A stretch of 64,000 nucleotides of DNA from Candidatus Poribacteria bacterium. Lineage in GTDB: Bacteria > Poribacteria > WGA-4E > WGA-3G. Position numbers and translations under genes: made by a program. How positions within the stretch are numbered: position 1 is the stretch's first letter; each line of letters starts with the position of its first letter. Where the stretch lies: positions 1 to 64,000 of the forward strand of contig JAAXHO010000164.1 of assembly GCA_012270795.1 (NCBI GenBank), read 5' to 3'. Shown here piece after piece: positions 52,217 through 61,499 of this stretch. Below the pieces are notes generated by a model that worked only from the letters and a program-made list of their open reading frames with translations, was not told the origin of the DNA and searched no databases.

Positions 52217-54160
52217 ATGAAAGAAGATGAACGTCTGAAATTACACGGAGTCACATGGAAAGTTGTTGTTATTACGCTTGTGTTGATTCCGTTTAATTTC
52301 TATTGGATAATCGCTGGTGAAGTTGGGCTTGTTGGTTATGCGCTTAATACTTACGCTGTCCCGTTTTACAATGTTGTCTTCGTTGTTTTTGCTTTCACGC
52401 TGATTAACCTGACCTTCAGAAAAATCAGTCGTATCAGTCTACTCTCCGATGCGGAACTCCTCACCCTTTACATTCTGCTGAGCACAGCTTGTGCTTTTCC
52501 TTCCATCACTTTGATGACGATCCTCGTCACGACTGTCGGACACGCATTTTGGTTCGCTACTCCTGAGAACGAATGGAGACAACTCTTTTGGGATTACCTA
52601 CCGAGATGGTTGCTTGTGGATGACCAAAAAGCACTTGCGGGCTACTATACCGGTGAAACGAATCTTACACAACTGGAGATCGTCGGGGCATGGATAATGC
52701 CAATACTGTCTTGGACGTTGTTCGTCACGGCACTTATCCTTGTCATGCTATGTATTAACGTTATCTTGCGGAAACAGTGGGTAGAACGGGAACGACTCGC
52801 ATATCCTATCACACAGATAGCGTTTCAGGTCACACACAACACAAAATCTCTGTTTTCACATCGCATCACATGGATCGGCTTTGGGATTGCAGCATTCATC
52901 GCAATCCTCAACGGATTTAGTTTTCTGTATCCGACGATTCCATCACTGCCAATAAAACGAATCGGAGGTTGGCAAGGATTTGGACATCTGTTCACAGAAA
53001 AACCTTGGAATGCCATCGGTGGCATCAGTATGTCTTACTACCCATTCGTTATCGGACTTGGCTTGCTAATGCCGCTTGATCTTTCCTTCTCCAGTTGGTT
53101 TTTCTTCTTTTTCTATAAAGCACAATTGGTGATGACAAGTGCAGTAGGACTTTCCAGTTTACCCGGTTTTCCATACATTGATAGACAGTGTTTTGGTGCT
53201 GCCATAGGCATCTTCATATCCGTGTTGGTGTTGAATCTGCGTCATTTTCGGGGTGTATTTCGCATTGCTCGCAAACGCACTGGTGAAGATGTTGACGAAC
53301 CAATTCCGTATAGGTATGCATTGTGGGGTATCGTTGGCGGACTTGCAATTCTCTTCACTTTCTCTCAACGTATCGGTATGTCGTTATGGTTAATACCACT
53401 GTTCTTTGCTATCTATTTCATCATCGTGTTAGTGTTAACGCGGATGCGTGCGGAGCAAGGGTTTCCTGTGCATGCAATGGAAAACATGCCGAATCATCAT
53501 ATCCTCATTGACAGTCTTGGCACACGCATGTTGGGGACAAATAACCTTGTTGCTTTGACGCTCTTCCGTTGGTTCAATCGGAGTTATACAAGCAATCCGA
53601 TGCCGCATCAATTAGAAGGTTTCAAACTCTCAGAACGTTCTGCTATAGCTCCGAGGCGGTTGTTCTTCGCGCTTCTTGGCGTTTCGACTTTTGCTTCCAT
53701 CATGGTGTTCGGTGTTATTCTGTATCTCAACTACAACTACGGTGCCTTGAACATGAGTGGACGCAGCAGTTGGAACATAGGTTTTGGGGAACGTGTTTTC
53801 AGTGGACTTCAACGATGGCTATACTATCCAACTGAACCGAATTTCTATGCTACAGGGGGTATTGTTTTCGGTTTGCTTTTTTCAACACTTCTCATGTTTA
53901 TGCGAGCGCGTTTCTTCTGGTGGCCCTTCCATCCGATTGGATTTGTTGTCTCCAGTGATTGGGGGATGCGGTATTTGTGGAGTTGTATGTTGGTGAGTTC
54001 GGTTGTAAAATGGTCTGTCTTGAAAATCGGTGGTCCGCGCGCATCCCAACAACTAGTGAAGTTTGCTGTTGGATTGATGTTGGGAGATTTCACTGTTGGT
54101 GGCATTTGGAGTCTTATTAGCGTCATGACGCAACAACCAATGTATAACTTCTGGCCCTGA
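52217..54160 (+). CDS. DUF6785/OPT-like multi-span membrane protein
   Basis: 647 residues with about 14 predicted helices. The motif VERERLAYPITQIAFQV and the later RAEQGFPVHAMENMPNH and PHQLEGFKL match the DUF6784/6785 proteins common in Poribacteria and planctomycete-like genomes; this label is from memory. Resemblance to oligopeptide transporters suggests uptake of small peptides or other solutes. It follows the MNT-HepT gene by 6 bp. Confidence 0.8.
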   Translation: MKEDERLKLHGVTWKVVVITLVLIPFNFYWIIAGEVGLVGYALNTYAVPFYNVVFVVFAFTLINLTFRKISRISLLSDAELLTLYILLSTACAFPSITLMTILVTTVGHAFWFATPENEWRQLFWDYLPRWLLVDDQKALAGYYTGETNLTQLEIVGAWIMPILSWTLFVTALILVMLCINVILRKQWVERERLAYPITQIAFQVTHNTKSLFSHRITWIGFGIAAFIAILNGFSFLYPTIPSLPIKRIGGWQGFGHLFTEKPWNAIGGISMSYYPFVIGLGLLMPLDLSFSSWFFFFFYKAQLVMTSAVGLSSLPGFPYIDRQCFGAAIGIFISVLVLNLRHFRGVFRIARKRTGEDVDEPIPYRYALWGIVGGLAILFTFSQRIGMSLWLIPLFFAIYFIIVLVLTRMRAEQGFPVHAMENMPNHHILIDSLGTRMLGTNNLVALTLFRWFNRSYTSNPMPHQLEGFKLSERSAIAPRRLFFALLGVSTFASIMVFGVILYLNYNYGALNMSGRSSWNIGFGERVFSGLQRWLYYPTEPNFYATGGIVFGLLFSTLLMFMRARFFWWPFHPIGFVVSSDWGMRYLWSCMLVSSVVKWSVLKIGGPRASQQLVKFAVGLMLGDFTVGGIWSLISVMTQQPMYNFWP

Positions 54161-54165
54161 GACTT

Positions 54166-54280
54166 ATACCATTTCTAATAGAAAATGGATCTTTTTTGTA
54201 GCACAAACTTCCAGTTTGTGTCCTAAAGAATGACTGCCATAATAGACGTCCAATGAGACAATAATTTATAGAAATGGTAT
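54166..54280. repeat. MITE-like element, ATACCATTTCTA ends
   Basis: 12-bp perfect terminal inverted repeats (ATACCATTTCTA / TAGAAATGGTAT). The interior includes the hairpin CACAAACT-TCC-AGTTTGTG. A related copy surrounds 44067-44110. Confidence 0.75.
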
Positions 54281-54345
54281 TAGAATAGCATAGCGGAAAT
54301 AACAGGATGTGTAAAGTTTTTGTCACTCTTTTTCTCTGAATCACC

Positions 54346-54444
54346 AAATCAACGGTATGAATCATGACGAATCATGTGGAATACCACACGCGTATTCTAC
54401 CAAGCGTATTCTACCAAGCGCATTCGCCTTATGGCATTCCCCGG
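54346..54444. repeat. Palindromic module array with AAATCAACGGTATGAAT core
   Basis: Holds the 17-bp core at 54346-54362, a duplicated GCGTATTCTACCAA unit, and ends CCTTATGGCATTCCCCGG. Same modules as at 1326, 8690, 8793 and 48355. Confidence 0.75.
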
Positions 54445-54471
54445 ATTTTTCGGATGGCACGGCGTGTGTGC

Positions 54472-54621
54472 GGAATCACGGAAGGCACGGGAGTACGCGG
54501 AAGACACTGAAAAGACACCCACATTAGCATTTATTGCATAAGATTACTAACATCTAAGCAAGACGTTTAATTGCAGGTATCTTCTCCACGTCTTCCGTGA
54601 ATTCCGCACCTTCCGCGATTC
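54472..54621. repeat. Inverted-repeat element, about 150 bp
   Basis: The left arm GGAATCACGGAAGGCACGG continuing to ACGCGGAAGAC is matched by the right arm (54590-54621) with several mismatches. No ORF. It precedes an AT-rich stretch. Confidence 0.65.
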
Positions 54622-55174
54622 TGTACCCAAATCTGCGCTATCAGCCGATAGCCGACTGCTGAAGCCATTGGATATATATTGGAAATCCCAATAAACAGAC
54701 ACCCAAAAAACTACAAAATGAATTAATAATCACATATAATATATACAAAAATAAGCACACAACAAGAACGATATGCAAAAACAAAATCAACACAAAAAAC
54801 ACCAACAAAAAACCGTACCGAAATCCGACAATAATTTTACCAAAAAAACACTATAAAAACTCCCATGAAGCTTTATGAAAACTGGACGCATAACGAATTA
54901 ACAAAACCGTACCAAAAACCGAAAAAACCGTACCGTACGGTACGGTTTTAAAAGTAGAAAATTCTTATGAAATCTAAAAAAACACACAAAAACTTTACAC
55001 ACCCGAAATCAACACCATTTAGGTACAGAATAATTTATGATAAAATTCTTAGTTTTAGAGTACTTGTATTCTAAAGTAGACAATTCTATAAAAAATCATT
55101 GTAATAAAAAATCCAGTTTGCTAAAATACCTTACGATATAAATATTACAATGTCTTTCAAAAGGAGAACATAAT
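54622..55174. other. AT-rich non-coding stretch with CCGTACC palindromes
   Basis: I see no gene here. The segment is strongly A-rich on the plus strand and lacks open frames of note. AAAACCGTACC occurs three times between about 54810 and 54935. The last occurrence forms a perfect 26-bp palindrome at 54924-54949 (AAAACCGTACCGT and its complement). The sequence just before the cytochrome gene carries its AAAGGAG ribosome site. Possible roles are a protein-binding site cluster, a structured RNA, or a remnant of a mobile element. Confidence 0.6.
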
Positions 55175-55738
55175 ATGCGTAGAAGTTTTTTGATCATGAC
55201 TGCGTCTTTCATACTCTTATGTGCAGTGATAACATTCGGAATTCGTTCAGTAGACAGTCAGAACGAAATAGTAAAACGGGGAAAATATCTTGTTGATGCT
55301 GTAGGGGCGTGCGGATATTGTCATACGCCTCGCCTTGGAGCCGAATATAATATGGATATGTACCTTGCTGGGCATCCAAAAGATGAATCTTTTCCACGAT
55401 ATAATTTTAACATGATGCAACAGAGTATTTTTCTGTTAACCTCACCTCAGTTAAGTGCTTTTTCGGGACCTTTTGGAACGAGCTTTGCATCTAACTTAAC
55501 CCCAGACAAAGAAACTGGGTTAGGTGAATGGACAGAAAAGATGTTCATTGATGCCATGCGTACTGGTAAACACCAAGGAAATCCAACTAATCGGAATATA
55601 TTCCCGCCTATGCCTACCAAACATTATGCCCAAATGAATGATGCGGATTTAAAAGCAATTTGGGCGTACCTAAAGACAATTAAACCCGTAAAAAACGAAG
55701 TCAGTCCGGTATTAAATAGACTCGGTAGACCTTTTTAA
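55175..55738 (+). CDS. Exported monohaem cytochrome c
   Basis: 187 residues. N-terminal signal or anchor helix (FLIMTASFILLCAVITFGI), haem-binding CGYCH early in the protein (RGKYLVDAVGACGYCHTPR), a late Met candidate in FPPMPTKHYAQM, and the class I ending DADLKAIWAYLKTIKPVKN. Resembles the cytochrome subunits of membrane-bound dehydrogenases. It is the first gene of a co-directional catabolic cluster, so it may accept electrons from a dehydrogenase there. Confidence 0.88.
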   Translation: MRRSFLIMTASFILLCAVITFGIRSVDSQNEIVKRGKYLVDAVGACGYCHTPRLGAEYNMDMYLAGHPKDESFPRYNFNMMQQSIFLLTSPQLSAFSGPFGTSFASNLTPDKETGLGEWTEKMFIDAMRTGKHQGNPTNRNIFPPMPTKHYAQMNDADLKAIWAYLKTIKPVKNEVSPVLNRLGRPF

Positions 55739-55816
55739 ATTCGGTAATCACAATTATCAAAAGACACACTTGACTGAAATTTCTGTATGAATTAAAACCA
55801 AATTGGAGAAATCGTT

Positions 55817-56881
55817 ATGGCATCAAAGAAAAAACAGGTGCGTGTTGCAGTTGTTGGGATGGGTATCGGTAGACCGAACGGTGCAGCCTTATCTCGCAAT
55901 CCGAGAGGGAAAGTTGTTGCTCTGTGCGATCTTGTTGAAGACCGAATGAAAGGTTTTGCTAAGGATTTACCGGGGAAAGTCAAACTGTACACAGATTACA
56001 AAGAGATGTGCAAAGCATCTGATATTGATGCGGTGTTTGTCGGAACACCGAATCAATGGCATGTCCCGATTGCGTTGGAAGCAGTGCGAAATGGTAAACA
56101 TGTCTTGGTAACCAAACCGTTAGCGGATACTGAGGAAGCAGCAGAGAAGTTGGTAAAAGAAGCTGAAGCGACGGGAGTTGTCAACATGATGTCGCTATCA
56201 ACCCGTTTTGGTCATAGCTGCCAACACCTTGGCAAACTCGCAAGCGAAAACTATTTTGGTGAACTCTATTATGCGCGTGCGCGTAGTATTAGACGTAGTG
56301 GAATACCAGCATGGAATCTCGGATTCATTCAGAAAGGTGGAGGGGCATTCCGAGATATGGGGGTCCATGTACTTGATGCTGTCTGGTGGATAATGGGTAT
56401 GCCGAAACCGGTATCAGTCCTTGGTGCAGCAGGTGCAAAATTCGGACCGCGCGGTCTTGGTTATTGGAACCGGTCAAAACCTCCCAAGGAGACTTATGAG
56501 AAATATGATTCAGATGATTATGCTGGAGGTTTTATTACATTTGAAAATGGCATCGGATTACAGGTAGAGAGTTTTTGGGCATCCCATCAACCTGACGAAT
56601 TCCAGATAGAACTGTTCGGTACCGAAGCAGGTGCTACTCTAAGTCCATTAAAGGCATATCGTACTGACAAAAAGAATGAGTTTGAGGATATAGATATAAA
56701 ACTTCCCAAGAGTAAGTATAATGAACCGTGGGACGCAATCGCTGATAATTTCATTGAGGCAATATTAGATGGTGTTGAGTGTAAAGCTCCGCTACGTCAT
56801 GGACTGATTGTTCAAAGAATGATGGAAGGTTTACTGAAAAGCGGAGAGGCGGGACGTGAAGTGCATCTTGAGGTAAAATAG
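55817..56881 (+). CDS. Gfo/Idh/MocA family oxidoreductase
   Basis: 354 residues. Rossmann start VRVAVVGMGIGRPNGAAL, the motif GKHVLVTKPLADT in place of EKP, and GGAFRDMGVHVLDAVWWIMG in the substrate domain. Two base pairs before the PhyH gene. The T-K-P variant of the usual E-K-P keeps the catalytic Lys. Likely acts on a sugar or inositol-like substrate in this cluster. Confidence 0.92.
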   Translation: MASKKKQVRVAVVGMGIGRPNGAALSRNPRGKVVALCDLVEDRMKGFAKDLPGKVKLYTDYKEMCKASDIDAVFVGTPNQWHVPIALEAVRNGKHVLVTKPLADTEEAAEKLVKEAEATGVVNMMSLSTRFGHSCQHLGKLASENYFGELYYARARSIRRSGIPAWNLGFIQKGGGAFRDMGVHVLDAVWWIMGMPKPVSVLGAAGAKFGPRGLGYWNRSKPPKETYEKYDSDDYAGGFITFENGIGLQVESFWASHQPDEFQIELFGTEAGATLSPLKAYRTDKKNEFEDIDIKLPKSKYNEPWDAIADNFIEAILDGVECKAPLRHGLIVQRMMEGLLKSGEAGREVHLEVK

Positions 56882-56883
56882 AT

Positions 56884-57588
56884 ATGAAGGTAGATTTAGC
56901 AAAACTACATGACGACTTTAACCTGACAGGATATGCAATCGTACCTAATCTATATACGCGGCGTGAGGTCCAAAGTCTAAAGTTGGAATGTATTGAAATT
57001 CTGGAAGCGTATAGAAAAAAGATGGGGGCGGTTGCTGGACATGGTGTTCACGTCGGTTTGGCTGCAAGCAGTACTGTCTTCCAAGAAGCAGTCGGAGATG
57101 ATAGGTTACTGGATATTTTAGAGGTTATCCTTGCACCAAATATTGAGTTTTTGAGCGATAAAGTTGTTTTTAAGAGTGATGCAATGACTTTTGCAAGTCC
57201 GTGGCACCAAGATTGGCACTATTGGCACGGTGCCCACAAACTCTCTATTTGGGTTGCACTTGATGATGCCACAGTTGAAAACGGTTGCCTAAAACTATTT
57301 CCCGGCTCACATAAATCTGCTATCGTTCATGATGGTGATGCAAGCGACGGACACGGGTTTGGAAACCGTTTACGTCCTGATGCTGTTGATGAAGACCTTG
57401 CTATCACTGCAGAATTGGAAGCAGGAGGTGCAGTCTTTTTCCATGATCTGACACTTCATGCAAGCCATCCGAACCGTTCAGGTGCAGAACGGTGGGTATG
57501 GATTCCCACTTACCGCGATGCAAAAGTCGAAGATATGGATTATCCATGGGCTGTGGCTGCGAAGGTTTTACGTGGGGAAAAGGAATAA
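56884..57588 (+). CDS. Phytanoyl-CoA dioxygenase (PhyH) family protein
   Basis: 234 residues. SPWHQDWHYW with the HxD ligands, WVALDDATVENGCLKLFPGSHKS, and AVFFHDLTLHASHPNRS for the distal His. Overlap-like spacing (2 bp) with the dehydrogenase indicates one operon, so it probably oxygenates a substrate of the same pathway. Closer to the 22694 paralog than to the 42041 one. Confidence 0.92.
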   Translation: MKVDLAKLHDDFNLTGYAIVPNLYTRREVQSLKLECIEILEAYRKKMGAVAGHGVHVGLAASSTVFQEAVGDDRLLDILEVILAPNIEFLSDKVVFKSDAMTFASPWHQDWHYWHGAHKLSIWVALDDATVENGCLKLFPGSHKSAIVHDGDASDGHGFGNRLRPDAVDEDLAITAELEAGGAVFFHDLTLHASHPNRSGAERWVWIPTYRDAKVEDMDYPWAVAAKVLRGEKE

Positions 57589-57603
57589 ATTTCTCATAGG
57601 ATT

Positions 57604-57755
57604 TATGGTAGATTATACAATTAATTCTACATTTTGAGTTGTAGGAGCGACCTTGGGTCGCGACCAGAGGTCGCTCCTACAGAAGAAACCGCACGGTCAC
57701 GACCAAAGGTCGCTCCCACAGAAGAGTTGTATAATTATTTCAATAATTCACCATA
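57604..57755. repeat. MITE copy C (inverted orientation)
   Basis: Begins TATGGTAGATTATACAATTA and ends TTTCAATAATTCACCATA, i.e. the reverse of copies A and B, with two GTAGGAGCGACC palindromic units inside. It separates the PhyH gene from the next isomerase. Confidence 0.85.
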
Positions 57756-57781
57756 AATTATAGAAAACGAAAAGGAGAAGT

Positions 57782-58636
57782 ATGTATAAAAATCTAAGTA
57801 CGGGTGCAATCGGCATACGGGCAAACATGAAAGAGGGTTTAGCATTAGCAAAAGAGGCTGGTTTTGAAGGGCTTGACCTAAATATCGGTGAAGCGAGTCA
57901 ACTTGCCGAAGAACACTCTGTTCAATATGTCAAAGAGATGTGGCAAGAAGTCGGTATTGCTATGGGGGGTTGGGGATTCGGTGTTAATTGGCGCGGTGCG
58001 GATACTGATTTTTATGCTGGATTGGCACAATTACCTGCACGGGCTGAACTTGCTGCAGAACTCGGATGTTTCCGGACGACTACCGTTGTCGGACCCGCCT
58101 CAAACGATATGACATTTCAAGAGAATTGGGATTTCTCTGTTAAAAGGCTTCGTGCTGTTGCTGAAATACTCAAGGCACATGACCACGCAATAGGGCTTGA
58201 GTTTATTGGACCGGCAACCAGCAGGAAAGGGGCTAAACATCTTTTTGCATATACAATGGACGCAATGTTAGGATTATCAGCAGCAATTGGTACAGGAAAT
58301 GTAGGATTGCTTTTTGATACATGGCACTGGTACACCTGTCGTTCTACAGTTGATGATGTGCGGAAACTATCTGCATCTGATGTTGTTTATGTCCACATCA
58401 ACGATGCACCTGCAGGCATTGATCCTGACGAACAGATTGATAACATACGTTGTCTTCCTGCTGAAACCGGTGTGATTCCACTTACCGAATTGATGCAAAT
58501 CCTTGACGAAATCGGTTATGATGGACCTGTAACTCCCGAACCGTTCAGTAAGAAAGTTAGAGAAATGGAACCGGTAGATGCTGCAAAAGCAACAGCAGAA
58601 TCGCTCAATCAAGTGTGGAAAAACGCGGGATTGTAA
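57782..58636 (+). CDS. TIM-barrel sugar phosphate isomerase/epimerase
   Basis: 284 residues. EAGFEGLDLNIGEA, IGLEFIGPATSRKG, NVGLLFDTWHWYTC and VYVHINDAPAG give the Glu/Asp/His metal site of the xylose-isomerase-like family. VTPEPFSKK near the end supplies the last Glu. Good AAAGGAG site. Third enzyme in the cluster. Confidence 0.92.
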   Translation: MYKNLSTGAIGIRANMKEGLALAKEAGFEGLDLNIGEASQLAEEHSVQYVKEMWQEVGIAMGGWGFGVNWRGADTDFYAGLAQLPARAELAAELGCFRTTTVVGPASNDMTFQENWDFSVKRLRAVAEILKAHDHAIGLEFIGPATSRKGAKHLFAYTMDAMLGLSAAIGTGNVGLLFDTWHWYTCRSTVDDVRKLSASDVVYVHINDAPAGIDPDEQIDNIRCLPAETGVIPLTELMQILDEIGYDGPVTPEPFSKKVREMEPVDAAKATAESLNQVWKNAGL

Positions 58637-58666
58637 GTAAATATGAGCTCTACGGAAGGAACATAA

Positions 58667-59473
58667 GTGCAACTTATCAATAAAGAAAGCATCCTTGCCA
58701 TTACGCATAAATGGGAAGGTGATCGTTTTCCTGACGGTCGTCCCCGAGTTCCTGATGATACTCTACAACGGATGAAAGCAATTACTATTGAGCAAGCATG
58801 GGGTGTTTTGCATGGCAACGGATATAGATTTCAATTTGCTGGAGATTGGATGAATTTGCATCCTGATCGTGTCCTTGTTGGTCGTGCAGTTACATGTGCT
58901 TTTGTTCCGATACGACCTGACTTCAATGAGGCAGTCTCTGCTCAGGGAGAAAAAGATGGTCGGGTCGGTGGTCAAAACTCTTGGGTGATTGACACGCTTG
59001 TTCGTGATGATGTCATCGTCGTGGATCTGTTTGGAAAGATAAAAGATGGCACTTTCGCGGGGGATAATCTCGGAAACTCTATCTATGCGAAAACTGGGAC
59101 AGGTATGGTAATTGACGGTGGGATACGCGATCTGGACGGTATATACGAATTACCCGATTTTGCAACTTTTGTTCGTGGGGTTGACCCAACAGGTATAGCA
59201 AACGTGACACTCACAGGTATAAACATCCCTATCCGCATTGCTGAAGCGACCGTTTTACCTGGGAATGTGGTATTAGGGAGGCGTGGTGGTGTCATCTTCA
59301 TTCCCCCGCACTTGGCAAAACAGGTTGTGGAACGTGGTGAAGAGGTCCAAATGCGTGATCAGTTCGGACATCAACGGCTACGTGAAGGTATCTACACCCC
59401 TGGCGAAATCGATCGTAAATGGTCAGATGCAATTGAAAAAGATTTCGCTGAATGGCGTAAAACTCAAAAATAG
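58667..59473 (+). CDS. RraA-like family protein (aldolase/decarboxylase type)
   Basis: 268 residues from a GTG start with GGAAGGA upstream. FAGDNLGNSIYAKTGTGMVI followed by DGGIRDLDGI is the RraA/HMG-aldolase signature with the metal-binding GGxRD. True RNase E regulators are about 160 residues; this longer form with an N-terminal extension resembles 4-hydroxy-4-methyl-2-oxoglutarate aldolase or oxaloacetate-decarboxylase-like proteins in catabolic clusters. Substrate unknown. Confidence 0.88.
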   Translation: MQLINKESILAITHKWEGDRFPDGRPRVPDDTLQRMKAITIEQAWGVLHGNGYRFQFAGDWMNLHPDRVLVGRAVTCAFVPIRPDFNEAVSAQGEKDGRVGGQNSWVIDTLVRDDVIVVDLFGKIKDGTFAGDNLGNSIYAKTGTGMVIDGGIRDLDGIYELPDFATFVRGVDPTGIANVTLTGINIPIRIAEATVLPGNVVLGRRGGVIFIPPHLAKQVVERGEEVQMRDQFGHQRLREGIYTPGEIDRKWSDAIEKDFAEWRKTQK

Positions 59474-59515
59474 ATTATGACTTTGAAGACTGCTTTGTGC
59501 TAAAGGATATTCATA

Positions 59516-60226
59516 TTGCGTGATTATGCTAAGATTATTCATCGTCTGAAGCAATTAGATTTGCCTTTGGATATTATAGACACTGTAAATGATTATCCGA
59601 TACATCTGCTTCGACTTGAGGCCTTCACAGACGCACCCAAAAATATACTGATTACGGGTGGTGTGCATGGTGATGAACCGGCTGGTGTAGAAGCAGTATT
59701 ACAATTCTTAGCACGTGACAATACTGAACTTCTGAAACGTTTCTCTTTTATGGTTATTCCGTGTGTTAATCCGTATGGTTATGTTCACGATACACGAGAG
59801 AATAAGGATGGTATAGATATTAACCGTTCTTTTGAAGAGGAAAAGGTTTGTGAAGTTGTTGTTTTAAAACGTGCAATTGGTCAAACCCAATTCTCGTTCG
59901 CGATAGATTTTCACGAAGATTATGAAGCGACAGGATTTTATCTTTACGAAGGCAAAAAAGATGAACAGTATCTCGGTCCAAAAATTGTTGATGTTGTAAA
60001 GACATTAGGTCCAATAGATACTGAGGAATTTGACAAAGAAGCACCAGACATTACTGAAGGCGTTTACAAGGTTGCATCTGAATGGGGCACAGAAGGTTTA
60101 GCACCCTACCTATTACATTACCATAGTGAACATGTTGTCATCACAGAAACACCAACAGTTTGGCCACTTGAACAGAGTGCTGCTTTGCATTTAGGTGTTT
60201 TAGATACAGTGTTATCATACTACTAA
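59516..60226 (+). CDS. M14-type zinc peptidase/amidohydrolase (aspartoacylase-like)
   Basis: 236 residues. GGVHGDEPAG supplies His51 and Glu54, DFHED supplies His133 for zinc, and ITETPTVW holds the general-base Glu211. NPYGYVHDTRENKDGIDINRSF matches succinylglutamate desuccinylase/aspartoacylase and short M14 carboxypeptidases. TTG start with AAAGGA at 8 nt. It may release an acyl or aminoacyl group from a pathway intermediate. Confidence 0.85.
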   Translation: MRDYAKIIHRLKQLDLPLDIIDTVNDYPIHLLRLEAFTDAPKNILITGGVHGDEPAGVEAVLQFLARDNTELLKRFSFMVIPCVNPYGYVHDTRENKDGIDINRSFEEEKVCEVVVLKRAIGQTQFSFAIDFHEDYEATGFYLYEGKKDEQYLGPKIVDVVKTLGPIDTEEFDKEAPDITEGVYKVASEWGTEGLAPYLLHYHSEHVVITETPTVWPLEQSAALHLGVLDTVLSYY

Positions 60227-60239
60227 AAGGGAAATACGG

Positions 60240-61499
60240 ATGGAAACACAGTCTATCTTATCAAATGTAAATACTGCTTCTCGTCCATCTGAACTGAAGA
60301 TCACTGACATGCGTATCGTCCGAACACAAGTTGGTGGACCTATATTGAAACTATACACAAATCAAGGCGTACACGGTTTAGGAGAGGTGCGTGACGGGGC
60401 AAGTCCTACTTATGCGTTGATGCTAAAAAGTAGAATTCTGGGTGAAAATCCGTGTAACGTTGACAAAATCTTTCGGAAGATAAAACAGTTTGGACATCAT
60501 GCTCGACAGGGGGGTGGCGTTTGCGGTATTGAAATGGCACTTATGGATCTTGCCGGTAAAGCTTATGGTGTGCCGTGTTATCAACTTGCAGGCGGTAAAT
60601 TCCGAGATAAAATTCGATGCTATAGTGACACACCATCCCTAAAAGATGCAAAAGCAATGGGCAATAAACTTCAAGAACGTATTGACAAAGGATTTACCTT
60701 CCTGAAAATGGATGTTGGTGTCGGATTACTCCACGGTATTCCAGGTACCCTCTCTGCACCAGATGGACATTTAGGAACACATAATCTAATGCATCCGTTC
60801 ACCGGTATTCGCCTGACAGAAAAAGGCATCGGGGTCCTGTGTGAATATGTTGAGACGGTTCGGGATATAATTGGGTATGAAATACCACTTGCAGTAGACC
60901 ACTTTGGGCATATCGGAATTGAAGATTGTATGCGTCTCGCAAGAGCATTGGAAAAGTATAACCTTGCATGGTTAGAGGATATGGTACCGTGGCAATATAC
61001 TGACCAATATGTCCGTCTCTCTAATTCGTGTGCGACACCTATTTGCACTGGTGAGGACATATATTGTAAAGAGGATTTCATGCCACTGTTTGCGAATCGA
61101 GCGATTGCAATTTGTCATCCAGATATTGCGACATCGGGGGGTATATTGGAGACGAAAAAGATTGGTGACCTTGCTGAAGAACACGGTATTGCGATGGCAC
61201 TCCACATGGCAGGAACACCGGTCTGTGCAATGGCAAGTGTTCACTGTGCTGCAGCAACATCCAACTTTTTGGTCTTGGAAAACCATTCTGTGGATAATCC
61301 ATGGTGGGATGAAATGGTAACTGGACTACCAAACCCGATTATCCAAGATGGTTATATCCCAGTGCCAGAAACGCCGGGATTGGGTATTGAACTCAATGAG
61401 GAGGTCATAAAAGAACATCTACATGCAAGGGAGACAGGTTATTTTCTGCCAACAACTGAATGGGATGATGAGCGTTCACATGATCGGTTGTGGAGTTAG
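60240..61499 (+). CDS. Mandelate racemase/muconate lactonizing enzyme family protein
   Basis: Enolase-superfamily dehydratase or racemase, 419 residues. Capping domain LKITDMRIVRTQVGGPILKL, then barrel metal ligands in PLAVDHFGHIG (Asp), WLEDMVPW (Glu) and CTGEDIY (Glu). The base on the second strand is KMD in FLKMDVG, rather than the usual KxK. HMAGTPV near the end may provide the other base. Sugar-acid dehydration would fit the cluster, but the substrate is not shown. Its stop overlaps the convergent nuclease stop by 4 bp. Confidence 0.9.
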   Translation: METQSILSNVNTASRPSELKITDMRIVRTQVGGPILKLYTNQGVHGLGEVRDGASPTYALMLKSRILGENPCNVDKIFRKIKQFGHHARQGGGVCGIEMALMDLAGKAYGVPCYQLAGGKFRDKIRCYSDTPSLKDAKAMGNKLQERIDKGFTFLKMDVGVGLLHGIPGTLSAPDGHLGTHNLMHPFTGIRLTEKGIGVLCEYVETVRDIIGYEIPLAVDHFGHIGIEDCMRLARALEKYNLAWLEDMVPWQYTDQYVRLSNSCATPICTGEDIYCKEDFMPLFANRAIAICHPDIATSGGILETKKIGDLAEEHGIAMALHMAGTPVCAMASVHCAAATSNFLVLENHSVDNPWWDEMVTGLPNPIIQDGYIPVPETPGLGIELNEEVIKEHLHARETGYFLPTTEWDDERSHDRLWS

